Source of the DNA: Flabesymbios commensalis | Lineage: Eukaryota > Annelida > Polychaeta > Terebellida > Flabelligeridae | Direction: 5' to 3' | Assembly: GCA_964017125.1 (NCBI GenBank) | Contig: OZ024903.1 | Location: forward strand, 61,256,670-61,320,669 | Length of the DNA: 64,000 nucleotides | Shown here: positions 10,985 through 22,000 of the stretch, in pieces | How positions within the stretch are numbered: position 1 is the stretch's first letter | Layout: each line of letters starts with the position of its first letter | Notes under the pieces: generated by a model | Database searches by the model: none | What the model saw: only the letters and a program-made list of their open reading frames with translations | Told to the model about the DNA's origin: nothing | Made by a program: the position numbers and the translations under genes

Positions 10985-12160
10985 ACTGACAACATTATTT
11001 AATACCATATTTGCTTCAGCAGATTACCCAAAAGACTGGGCACAGGGGTTGATCTATCCAGTTCATAAAAAGGGTGATAAATCAGATGCACAAAAATACA
11101 GCAAAGTGTCCTCTAATTCCCTGACTCGCGAAAGTTTTGGAATCTGTACTGGGAAATAGATTGTCATTTAAAAACTTAGTGTGCTGTGACGATGATCCCC
11201 TATGAAGAGGCTTTAAAAAGGATTGTAGGACATCCGATAACTAACTTATTATTTTGTGTTGTACAATCTTGTTGAAACGCAAACAAATACGTAAAAACCT
11301 CTCTACGTCTGGTATATAAATATGACCAAAGCTTTAGACTATTTAAACAGAGATGAACTTATCCTGAAATTGCAGCAGCGCAATTTCGACGGAAAATACC
11401 TGAATATAAATCAAATCTATGTTTCATAAGTCTAGCAGTTGAGTTAAATTGAATGGCAAGATTAGCAAGCATATTAACAACCGCTATGGTGTCATGCAGG
11501 GAGGTGTCTTGAGCCCCAAACTTTTCAACGAATTTCTACAGGATCTTAGAAAATATTTAAATCCTAAATATAGTCTTAAGAGAGGAGACTTATACCTTGC
11601 GTATCTCCCTACTTTCAGACGACATAGTCCTCTTTTCAAAACTTGCAGAGAACCTAGAGGCACAAATTGAATTATTGTATAAGTACTGTGAGATATGGAA
11701 TGTAGTAATACGCATTGCTAAAACAAAAATTGTGCTATATAACCAAATAAATGCTAAGCATTCATTTTCTTTCACACTGAGCGAAAATGCACTAGAAATA
11801 GTGGACAAATATAAATACTTAGGTCGTTAGTCATGTTAGTGTAGTAATAATAAAACTCAATTTGTAAAAAATCACTCATATCTGGCTGAACAAGCTTGGA
11901 AAGCAATATTCACAATTAGACATTACAGTCACAGCTTAGGACACCTTACTCTAGAATTATCTCTAAAAGTATTTCAAGCCAAAATAGAACCCATATTGAT
12001 GCACGGTAGCGAAGTCCTAATTAGTAGTAAAAAAATATCTGATTTGAGATGGTTCATTTATAATTCTTGAAAAATGCTTGGGGTCAAACAACAAACCACA
12101 TCAGTTTCTATGTATGGGATACAGGAGGGTATCCTCTTATAAAAAAAAACAATTGTAGCG
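10985..12160 (+). mobile_element. decayed non-LTR retrotransposon (LINE) reverse transcriptase
   Basis: Fragments of a LINE reverse transcriptase can be read in order on the plus strand, in shifting frames: DYPKDWAQGLIYPVHKKGD (about 11022-11078), a worn A motif ending TKALDYLNRDEL (about 11322-11358), RYGVMQGGVLSPKLFN (about 11479-11527) carrying the conserved QGG..SP, and LSDDIVLFSKL (about 11609-11641) in place of the usual YADD box. KYKYLG (about 11806) follows, then EPILMHGSEVL (about 11988) and LGVKQQTTSVSMYGIQEG from the C-terminal part. At least two frame changes and several stops show it is dead. The 5' part with any endonuclease is absent. Clade (jockey/CR1/RTE-like) is not resolved by eye. 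Confidence 0.85.
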
Positions 12161-13440
12161 TTGAAATGGATTCGTTTGATCTCCTTGCTTAAAAGATGTT
12201 ATTTGAAAAGCATGTAAAACTCACTGGCGTCTCTTGACTTTAGTGGGAAAATCATAGGGTAGGGAATTTCAATCTTCTCATAAAACAAGTTAGATTATGT
12301 TTGATTAATACATGTTAAGTTGATTGGTCAAACAAAGCCCGAAACTCCATAAAATTGCGAACGTAAATAAAGTTCAAAATCGACCACTCGCTAGAAGAAT
12401 ATCTGTTTTACACCCCCGACACAAGGTGGAAAAAGGCGCTTTCAAGATTAAGAATTTAAAAATTAAACGAGGAAGGCATGGCAAGTCGCAAAAAATACCA
12501 CTAGAACAGCGCACATGTCAATGATGTACATTAAAGTATGTTGATGACGAAATTCTTTTTTTAATTGTTTGTTCTTACTTCGCTGCACAGCTGACAATCA
12601 ATTAATCATCAAATCACAAGTAAATTCAGTGCGTCTACATTAAAATTGTCATTTCTAATATCCAGAGATGAAGAAGCAGACTCGGGTATTTTTGCTATTT
12701 TGTTCGCTTATTGTTATTAAGGAGGCATTTTTTAGATAATAAAATAACGATCACATCACTCACCCACACATGTGGAGTCCGTCTTTGATTTGATTATACT
12801 CAGGACGCCTCCGCCAGCATCCTAACTAGATTCTAAATTGCAGAACAAACAATCCCCTGAAGTGTAGTTTCATCGATAAATTAGAAGTGTAATTCACTTT
12901 ACTGAGAACACAAACTACATTACATCAATAAAATGCAGGTCCAACTCTGGTTCAATGATAAAGTTGGACCAGAATTTGTCCAGCGATTAATGCTTTGCGT
13001 ATCACGAAACAGACTGTATTATTGCAGAATAAATGACAAATTGAACATGAAGCAGACCTTTTTGTTGGCTTTCAGATCCTTGAAGTGCAAATACAAAAGC
13101 ATTTCAAAATACAACACAAGTGTCCTGTCTAGTCTACTTCAAAAACACCCACTGCTGAACAAACGACGGCTCAGAGCTAAACCAGACATATTGCTATGTG
13201 TAGGCCTATCAAAGCCAATAAAAAAAATAAACCAAATGGAACAAAAATATTTGCACTATAGATTGTCAATTGCAGTAGTAGTCCTGCTATCTGACGTTTT
13301 CCGAACAGGAACGTTTCGTTTTTTAAAGGTTTTTAAAATTGAGGTCATTAAGCAGCCCCTATAGCTAGGAACTAATATTTCAATTTCTACTACACTGACT
13401 ATAGTGACTATAGTTGTGTTTCGCTGATTTTATTCACACA
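12161..13440. other. unassigned stretch with one 143-codon open frame
   Basis: The longest frame (12933-13364, plus) encodes a Lys/Leu-rich protein with no motif I recognise, no splice signals that stand out, and an AT-rich setting. It could be chance. Nothing else is supported. Confidence 0.3.
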
Positions 13441-13455
13441 TAGGGTAAAGAGGGG

Positions 13456-13975
13456 TATTATGAGCACCTTAACTTTAATTGGCAATTTTGGGCAAATAAA
13501 TGAAGTGGAAAAATTCGAATTGGATTTGATCGAATGTTTGCACAATTATGCAGTAATGCAAAATATTAATTAACTTAATTTAAATATAATTAAATAATTA
13601 TTTCAAAAAACAGAAGTTTGAAAACATGCTCATATTAGGGCCTACCCATGCGTGTGGCAAATAGGCTATGAGCATGTGTTGTGGGAGAATATGAGCATGC
13701 GTAATTAATTACCATTAGCCAATAGGGTAATATGAGCTCTTTGCCATAAAAAGACATTCGCTAAAATGTGTATTTTATGAGTAATTTACCAAATAGAAGT
13801 GGCACTTGTGTACCTTCAAATGACCCAAGTGTCATTAAAACAGAAATAAATGGGTTTTTTAAATATAAGTGGTTGGAATGGTTTCCTCTCATTTCACTGT
13901 AAAATATGTTTAGAGTATTATGAGCATACTATTTTTTTTATAGATATCTTGCATTGGGGGTATTATGAGCAATTA
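13456..13975. repeat. cluster of TATTATGAGCA motifs
   Basis: The word TATTATGAGCA or TATGAGCATG, sometimes preceded by GGGG, occurs about seven times (near 13456, 13625, 13663, 13690, 13731, 13917, 13960), with one inverted copy (GCTCATATTAGGGCC). Spacing is irregular. It looks like the remains of an element with repeated end motifs rather than a regular minisatellite. Confidence 0.5.
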
Positions 13976-14020
13976 ATAATCGATTACTTCGTCTGTACCA
14001 AAAAACTGTATAGGGCAAGT

Positions 14021-14165
14021 GAAAGAAAACTCTCAATAACCCACCATTCCCTATCACCCCACCCTCCCGTCATCATCTGTACATCATGCACTGTTCATCT
14101 ACGGATCGACTGCACTGTTTTTAACGTATCACAAAGTCACTTAAATGACCATTATGGCCGAAAAG
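14021..14165. repeat. interspersed repeat shared with 43126-43262
   Basis: AATAACCCACCATTCCCTAT, ATCATCTGTACATCAT, AACTGCACTGTTTTT-like words and a TGACC/TGACTG end occur in the same order in both places, about 29 kb apart. It is a piece of a dispersed element of unknown type. Confidence 0.7.
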
Positions 14166-14195
14166 TGATTTAAAACATTATTTTACTACTAGGGG

Positions 14196-14196
14196 C

Positions 14197-14232
<36 letters not shown>

Positions 14233-14233
14233 T

Positions 14234-14304
<71 letters not shown>

Positions 14305-14394
14305 TTACTACTACTACTACTACTACTGTTTACTGCTGCTGCTGCTGCTACTACTACTACTACTGCTGCTGTTGCTGCTGCTGCCAACAGCTGC
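14196..14394. repeat. (CTA/CTG)n triplet microsatellite
   Basis: About 200 bp of CTA repeats passing into CTG repeats at the right end. Translation gives poly-Ser or poly-Ala/Val runs on the minus strand, an artefact of the triplets. Confidence 0.97.
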
Positions 14395-14639
14395 TGCTGA
14401 AGATGATAATATGCCTACTGCTGTTTATGATTATAATACAAATAAAGTAATATCGAATAGTGACAATACAAAACTAGAAGGTAAAGAAATAGTTCAGTGA
14501 TTACTTGTATAATTATGATAAATGCGATTTACATTTTCTGTAGTGAAGGGGTGAATTAATATATGATAAATTTCAGTACTAGTCTAGTCGACTTTTAATA
14601 TCACTGGTGAAGAGTGAAAATGCAATAATCTTCACTGAT

Positions 14640-15540
14640 ATAGACCTACCACCCTGGTCGATTTGGGATATTTTCTGATACTGCAGATGTAGTAGGCCTA
14701 TACCACTGTGGTCGACTTGTGATATTATGCAGTAGGCCTACGCCAGCTGTATTATACCACCCTGGTCAATTTGTGCTTTTATGCAACACGTCAACTGATA
14801 TACCACCGTGGTCGACTTGTGATTTTATGCAGTACGTCATCTGTAGCATAGATGTAGAGAAATCTATGATCTGTAGTATACCACGCTGGTCTACTTGTGA
14901 TTTTATGCAATATGTCAGCTGTAGTATACAACATGTACAAAGCTGGTCGACTTGTGATATTATGCACTACGCCAGTGTAGTATACACCCTGGTCGACTTG
15001 TGATATTATTATTCCTGGGGCTGATTCTAAAAACTTAGATTTTGTTGCACCCCTAGAAGAACATAGGTTTTATGGTATATTTTGTTTCTTTGGTTCACCA
15101 GCTTCCATTTTAAAAACATTACCCCTTTCAAAATGTGTCCGAAAAACCCTTTGAGAACCATTTCCCGCAGTCGGTCATAGTGATCTGATGGAAATGAGAA
15201 TATTGTCATTTGTACACTTGTAGCTGACAAAAACCATAACAATTATTTCAAATTTCACCCAGTACGTATTTAACAGTATAGGGCCTCCTTATATATATAA
15301 ACTATTGCAGTGTAATAATTGGTGTTTACCTAGGCATAAATTAGAATGTAAACTTTTTTCTGCAAAAAAATGAGAAATCATAAAAAAAAAAATCCTTTCG
15401 GACACATTCTTAACTAGTCACATACATACCAAATAAAGAAAAAAGTGAGAAACCTATGTTCTTTGAGGGGGTGCAGCAATGCGCAGTACGCCAGCTATAG
15501 TATAAACTATGGTGGACTTGTGATAGTCACGCCATCTTTA
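14640..15540 (+). repeat. ~55-65-bp minisatellite, split by an insertion
   Basis: About six units of the form ACCACCCTGGTCGACTTGTG, ATATTATGCAGTAGG, CTACGCCAGCTGTAGTAT run from 14640 to about 15012. One more (GCGCAGTACGCCAGC, TATGGTGGACTTGTGATA) resumes at about 15482-15525. The gap is filled by the inverted-repeat element at 15042-15479, so the array existed first. Confidence 0.85.
15042..15479. mobile_element. 438-bp inverted-repeat DNA element
   Basis: Left end TTGTTGCACCCCTAGAAG followed by AACATAGGTTT is an imperfect inverted repeat of the right end AAACCTATGTT, then CTTTGAGGGGGTGCAGCAA (about 29 bp). Inner words AATGTGTCCGAAAAA and TTTCGGACACATT are also inverted. There is no transposase. 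It splits the surrounding minisatellite, which shows insertion. Superfamily unknown. Confidence 0.8.
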
Positions 15541-15779
15541 GTCATGTTATATTATTAGCAGCATGCCCGGTCTAGAGATGTGCATCTCATCTCAGAGTGT
15601 ACATATGATACTACCAGGTTGTCCCCAGGGATTTCTTTCATTAGACTGGCGTTACTAGATTTGCATCTTAGCCGCTAAAATCTCACAGGACTCAGGACAT
15701 ATTGATTGTAAACAAAGGTGTTGTTATGAACATTCCAACAATAATGACACAGCCGCACACTGACTGGTGGGTATATATA

Positions 15780-15836
15780 TCTTCGACGTTGGTCCAACAT
15801 TGTAAAAATGTTATGCAAATGTGTTGTGTTTTCTGT
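15780..15836. mobile_element. half MITE fragment
   Basis: GACGTTGGTCCAACATTG, then AATGTTATGCAAATGTGTTG, resembles one arm of the CCCAGCA family. No ends remain. Confidence 0.4.
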
Positions 15837-15959
15837 GTAGGGGCTTACTGCGAGGCGGTATTGGTCCAGGGTTCAGCGGGGACCATAACATACAGGGGCC
15901 GACCATAAAATAAATTATCTGGATCTTCTAAAGCATTTTCTAAATAAGTCAAAATATTT

Positions 15960-16150
15960 CAACATTGTCAATGATAGGCCTACAATTCAGCCTTCTCAAT
16001 GATATAATTCAGCACTATCAATGACATAATCCAGCATTGTCAATAATATAATTTGGCATTGTCAATTATATAATTCACTATTGTTAGGCCCCTAATGATA
16101 TAATTTAGAATACTTTATTGTCAATGATATATAATTCAGCATTGGCAATG
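15960..16150. repeat. ~20-24-bp AT-rich minisatellite
   Basis: Seven to eight units of CATTGTCAATGATATAATTC type run in tandem with small indels. One unit is broken by TAGGCCCCTAA. Confidence 0.85.
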
Positions 16151-16898
16151 ACTCAAATCCCCAAGGACATGAGACCTCCTATTCAAGTTAAACAGCCCTG
16201 CGATAGTCAAAAGAGTGACAAAGGGTGGACATGGATTTGTGCACTATTGTACAGAATTCTCGCCCAAACTATTAAACTCACCTTTATGCACCAATTCACA
16301 ATGTTGTATCAACACAGGCTGTCGGCATCAAAATCCAAACATATTTTCACATTAATTCGTAGAAAGTGATAAAAGAAATATCGTCGGCAAACTATCAAAC
16401 TTGGTACTTTTAATCCATTATTCGACCAGACCAGTTTTGGCGAAAATCCATGATGGCATGCAAACTTGGTCTATTTAACTCTAATTGGCTTCTAGTTCGT
16501 GGGACAATCTGGTTATGGTAGTGGTCACCTTTATAAATACATTATTGTTGTAGGCCTACACTTTCCTGAACAATATGAAGAAATATCTGCTTGATTAGGC
16601 CTACATCATCATGGTGCGTGGTATTTATTATGAAATGGATTGATGGGTCCATTCAACGGCTTGCATTGTAAAGGCACCATTTTATTTATAAATATGTTTA
16701 TTATAGACTACCTGGGGCACGGATAACTGCATGTATTTCCATCATCTCGTAAACATTTTGTAAAAAACGTTATCGCTTTGCCCAGGTTGACGACAATTTA
16801 TAAATGTGACCACCACCTTGAACAGATTGTGGTAAGAACTAGAAGCACATTTAGCATTAGGCTATATGGAGGTAGTAAAAAGCGTGCATGCTGTTTGT
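16151..16898. other. no recognisable feature
   Basis: AT-rich sequence. The 83-codon frame starting at 16118 begins inside the minisatellite and is not credible. Confidence 0.4.
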
Positions 16899-17000
16899 TC
16901 AGCGCTGGATTTGCCAGTAGGCCATATATAGGCCATTGGCCTAGGGCCCACCACATTTGGAGGGGCCCACTGAAACCTTTTCCCGCGTGCGCGTCCCATG
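16899..17000 (+). mobile_element. possible hAT-element end
   Basis: CAGCGCTGGATTTGCCAG followed by TAGGCCATTGGCCTAGGGCC and GGAGGGGCCCAC resembles the 5' end consensus (CAGTGCTGGATTT...GGCCTAGGGCCCC) that I recall from many animal hAT elements. No matching second end or target duplication is seen within 400 bp. The assignment rests on memory of the family. Confidence 0.4.
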
Positions 17001-17822
17001 CGACATGCTCTCACATAGGGGCCTACAATATTGACTATATTATATAGCAGTGGTAAATTTTGGGGACCCTTTTCTGTATCATAGTGATAGGCCTATAGCA
17101 ACTGGTTGGGGGCCCCTGTGATAATTTTCATTAAATTCATATTTTCCTGATGCCTTCGAGGCTTTGACATAAACAGCATATGGCGGGGGGGGGGGTCAAT
17201 TCCTATTCAGTAGGCCTACCGATCGTTGAATAACTGGTTGTGCCCCAACTGTTCTTTACTGTTCAATGCTGATAATTTACATGAAATTCATAAGTTTCCC
17301 TGTAGCTAACTGGCAGGAATTGAAAACTTATTATATAATTAAACTTGTCAGTGACTTGCACAAAACAATTGGCGCCTACAGAGAGATAAAAAATATGTTT
17401 AACTTTTTGATTGAATTCGAAATGGTGGACCCTGTCACACTTTGCACTGTAGGGAGTGTAGCCAATCACAAACATTTCCATTTTATTGAGGTTCAAAGGT
17501 GTCACTTTAGCAACTGCCTACCCTAACCTAGCCATATTAATTAGGATTTTCCTAACTAGGCCTATACCTAACTGAAGGTGAGAGGTCATTTGCAACTCCT
17601 TCAAAAGTGAAGACTCATGTTAGATCTTACTTTACTGCCCATACAATCAGATATCTTACAACCCTTGATACAGACAGTATAATTAACAAATTCTCAATAG
17701 CAAAGTGTAGGAAGAAATCATTCTTAATGTCAATGTGGTATAGGCTTATGTTCTTTTTTTAGCTGGACCTTTTTCAAATAAAAAAGTTTTTTTTAATGAA
17801 CAAAATAGAGGCCTAAATAAAG
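17001..17822. other. no supported gene
   Basis: Opposing frames of about 80 codons overlap at 17263-17526 and show no motif. A poly-G run lies near 17184. Confidence 0.4.
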
Positions 17823-17982
17823 TCATAAGTCATTTAAGTAAGGATAAATCAATGATTTCAAAAACTTAATGGGAGATCAATGTGGTGGCATTGACTGACA
17901 TCTCATAAGTCATTTAAGTAGGGATAAATCAATGATTTCAAAAGCTAAAGGGTAGATCTATGTGGTGGCATTGACTGACATA
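17823..17982. repeat. 80-bp tandem duplication
   Basis: Two adjacent 80-bp units begin TCATAAGTCATTTAAGTA and end TGTGGTGGCATTGACTGACA, with about ten differences. Confidence 0.95.
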
Positions 17983-18224
17983 TTATCAAACACTGCATCA
18001 GTGCATGTTACGTTTCAAAGAATAATACACAAAATCTCACTTTAATAAAATGCAAAATGCCCCCTCTCAATTGTTCAAAATTCATCTCCAGTAATCTGAA
18101 AACCCTCAGCTTCTGCTTATAGCCTATTATTGAGGCCCATCAACTCACCTAAATCTGGTGCTGTGTTTGTTGACTTTTTGAGACCACATAGTCAAACATA
18201 TCGTCGCTCCCTGTGAAAAAGGCG

Positions 18225-18235
18225 GTATGCATAAG
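18225..18235. repeat. left target-site duplication of the 7.4-kb foldback element
   Basis: GTATGCATAAG occurs here and again at 25596-25606, immediately outside the two inverted ends. An 11-bp exact match (9-11 bp if edge bases are chance) is good evidence of transposition. Confidence 0.85.
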
Positions 18236-19073
18236 ACCTCAATAAAGTTAGTTACTTATTCCTTATTCCTTATTCAATAAGGAATAAGTAACAGTTACTT
18301 ATTCCTTATTCGAACGAATAAGGAATAAGTAACCGTTACTTATTCCTTATTCGAACGAATAAGGAATAAGTAACAGCTACTTATTCCTTATTGGACCGAA
18401 TAAGGAATAAGTATCATAAACGTATTCTTTATTGGAAAGAATAAGGGATAACTAACTGGTAACGTATTGCTTATTCGAATTTGGATAAGTAACACTAAAA
18501 CAAAACAAAAATAAAAGAAGCAAATGTATGCTCACGCTCCACAAAATATGCTGATATACTACTAGTTCTCTGTGTAAAAAATAGTTAAATCAATAACCTG
18601 GCAATATTGACATGCACAAAGAGCTTTGAAGGTATATTCACGTGTTCAGACTTGAATAAGGAATAAGTAACTGGATACTTAGTCCTTATTCGCGTTTGAA
18701 TACGTAACTGGTACTAATACGGTGAAAACCACTTTAAAATACGAAAACACATCTAGAATACCCTAAAAGTCGGCAAAATACGTTCATATACTTGTAATTT
18801 TATGAGATAAAAGAGTGAACCACCAATCGGATCGCATAAAGAGTAGTACAATCTTGTTACTTATTCGGTTTTGAATAAGGAATAAGTAACTGTTACTTAT
18901 TCCTTATTCGTGTCTGAATAAGTAACGGGTACTATATGCGGTGAAAAACACTTAAAAATACCAAAATACAGCTAGAAAACATTCAAACACGACAAAAGAC
19001 GTTCATATACTTGTAATTTGGCGAGATAAATGAGTAAAACACCAATCTGATCGCACAAACAGTTGTACAAGTC
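18236..19073 (+). repeat. left inverted arm of the foldback element
   Basis: Carries terminal 17-mer palindromes, a unique block and one repeat unit in reverse orientation. Its B-half (18720-18850) has the diagnostic variants CACCAATCGGATCGC and AGTCGGCAAAATACG that match, in reverse complement, the last unit of the right arm. It is therefore the positional partner of that last unit. Confidence 0.85.
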
Positions 19074-22000
19074 TTGGTGTTTTACTCATTTATCTCGCCA
19101 AATTACAAGTATATGAACGTCTTTTGTCGAGTTTTAATGTTTTCTAGCTGTATTTTAGTATTTTTAAGTGTTTTTACCGCATATAGTACCCGTTACTTAT
19201 TCAGACGCGAATAAGGAATAAGTAACAGTTACTTATTCCTTATTCAAAACCGAATAAGTAGCAAGACTTGTACTACTCTTTATGCGATCCGATTGGTGTT
19301 TTACTCTTTTATTTCATAAAATTACAAGCATATGAATGTATTTTGTCGAATTTTATTGTATTCTAGATGTGTTTTCGTATTTTAAAGTGGTTTTCACCGT
19401 ATTAGTACCAATTACTTATTCAAACGCGAATAAGGAATAAGGAATAAGTAGTCAGTTACTTATTCCTTATTCAAAACCGAATAAGTAACAAGACTTGTAC
19501 AACTTTTTGAGCGATCAGATTGGTGTTTTACTCATTTATCTCGCCAAATTACAAGTATATGAACGTCTTTTGTCGTGTTTGAATGTTTTCTAGCTGTATT
19601 TTGGTATCTTTAAGTGTTTTTCACCGCATATAGTACCAGTTACTTATTCAGACGCGAATAAGGAATAAGTAACAGTTACTTATTCCTTATTCAAAACCTA
19701 ATAAGTAACAAGACTTGTACTACTCTTTATGCGATCCAATTGGTGTTTTACTCTTTTTTTCTCATAACATTACAAATATATGAACGTATTTTGCCGACTT
19801 TTAAGGTATTCTAGATGTGTTTTCGTATTTTAAAGTGGTTTTCACCGTATTAGTACCAATTACTTATGCAAACGCGAATAAGGAATAAGGAATAAGTAAC
19901 CAGTCACTTATTCCTTATTCAAAGCCGAATAAGTAACAAGACTTGTACAACTGTTTGTGCGGTCAGATTGGTGTTTTACTCATTTATCTCGCCAAATTAC
20001 AAGTATATGAACGTCTTTTGTCGAGTTTTAATGTTTTCTAGCTGTATTTTGGTATTTTTAAGTGTTTTTACCGCATATAGTACCCGTTACTTATTCAGAC
20101 GCGAATAAGGAATAAGTAACAGTTACTTATTCCTTATTCAAAACCGAATAAGTAACAAGACTTGTACTACTCTTTATGCGATCTGATTGGTGTTTTACTC
20201 TTTTATTTCATAAAATTACAAGCATATGAATGTATTTTGTCGAATTTTATTGTATTCTAGATGTGTTTTCGTATTTTAAAGTGGTTTTCACCGTATTAGT
20301 ACCAATTACTTATGCAAACGCGAATAAGGAATAAGGAATAAGTAACCAGTTACTTATTCCTTATTCAAAGCCGAATAAGTAACAAGACTTGTACAACTGT
20401 TTGTGCGGTCAGATTGGTGTTTTACTCATTTATCTCGCCAAATTACAAGTATATGAACGTCTTTTGTCGAGTTTTAATGTTTTCTAGCTGTATTTTGGTA
20501 TTTTTAAGTGTTTTTACCGCATATAGTACCCGTTACTTATTCAGACGCGAATAAGGAATAAGTAACAGTTACTTATTCCTTATTCAAAACCGAATAAGTA
20601 ACAAGACTTGTACTACTCTTTATGCGATCTGATTGGTGTTTTACTCTTTTATTTCATAAAATTACAAGCATATGAATGTATTTTGTCGAATTTTATTGTA
20701 TTCTAGATGTGTTTTCGTATTTTAAAGTGGTTTTCACCGTATTAGTACCAGTTACTTATTCAAACGCGAATAAGGAATAAGGAATAAGTAACCAGTTACT
20801 TATTCCTTATTCAAAACCGAATAAGTAACAAGACTTGTACAACTTTTTGAGCGATCAGATTGGTGTTTCACTCATTTATCTCGCCAAATTACAAGTATAT
20901 GAACGTCTTTTGTCGTGTTTGAATGTTTTCTAGCTGTATTTTGGTATTTTTAAGTGTTTTTCACCGCATATAGTACCCGTTACTTATTCAGACGCGAATA
21001 AGGAATAAGTAACGGTTACTTATTCCTTATTCAAAACCGAATAAGTAACAAGACTTGTACTACTCTTTATGAGATCCGATTGGTTATTTACTCTTTTTTT
21101 CTCATAACATTACAAATATATGAACGTATTTTGCCGACTTTTAGGGTATTCTAGATGTGTTTTCGTATTTTAAAGTGGTTTTCACCGTATTAGTACCAAT
21201 TACTTATTCAAACGCGAATAAGGAATAAGTAACCAGTTACTTATTCCTTATTCAAAGCCGAATAAGTAACAAGACTTGTACAACTGTTTGTGCGATCAGA
21301 TTGGTGTTTTACTCATTTATCTCGCCAAATTACAAGTATATGAACGTCTTTTGTCGTGTTTGAATGTTTTCTAGCTGTATTTTGGTATTTTTAAGTGTTT
21401 TTCACCGCATATAGTACCCGTTACTTATTCAGACGCGAATAAGGAATAAGTAACAGTTACTTATTCCTTATTCAAAACCGAATAAGTAACAAGATTGTAC
21501 TACTCTTTATGCGATCCGATTGGTGGTTCACTCTTTTATCTCATAAAATTACAAGCATATGAATGTATTTTGTCGAATTTTATTGTATTCTAGATGTGTT
21601 TTCGTATTTTAAAGTGGTTTTCACCGTATTAGTACCAGTTACTTATTCAAACGCGAATAAGGAATAAGTAACCAGGTACTTATTCCTTATTCAAAGCCGA
21701 GTAAGAAAAAAGACTTGTACAACTGTTTGTGCGATCAGATTGGTGTTTTACTCATTTATCTCGCCAAATTACAAGTATATGAACGTCTTTTGTCGAGTTT
21801 TAATGTTTTCTAGTTGTATTTTGGTATTTTCAAGTGTGTTTACCGCATATAGTACCCGTTACTTATTCAGACGCGAATAAGGAATAAGTAACAGTTACTT
21901 ATTCCTTATTCAAAACCGAATAAGTAACAAGACTTGTACTACTCTTTATGCGATCCGATTGGTGTTTTACTCTTTTATTTCATAAAATTACAAGCATATG

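Noticed and set aside
12933-13364. 143-codon open frame
   Set aside because: No motif, no clear homology, AT-rich codon use and no splice context; length is within what chance allows in 64 kb.
14178-14387. Poly-Ser/Ala frame
   Set aside because: Translation of a CTA/CTG microsatellite.
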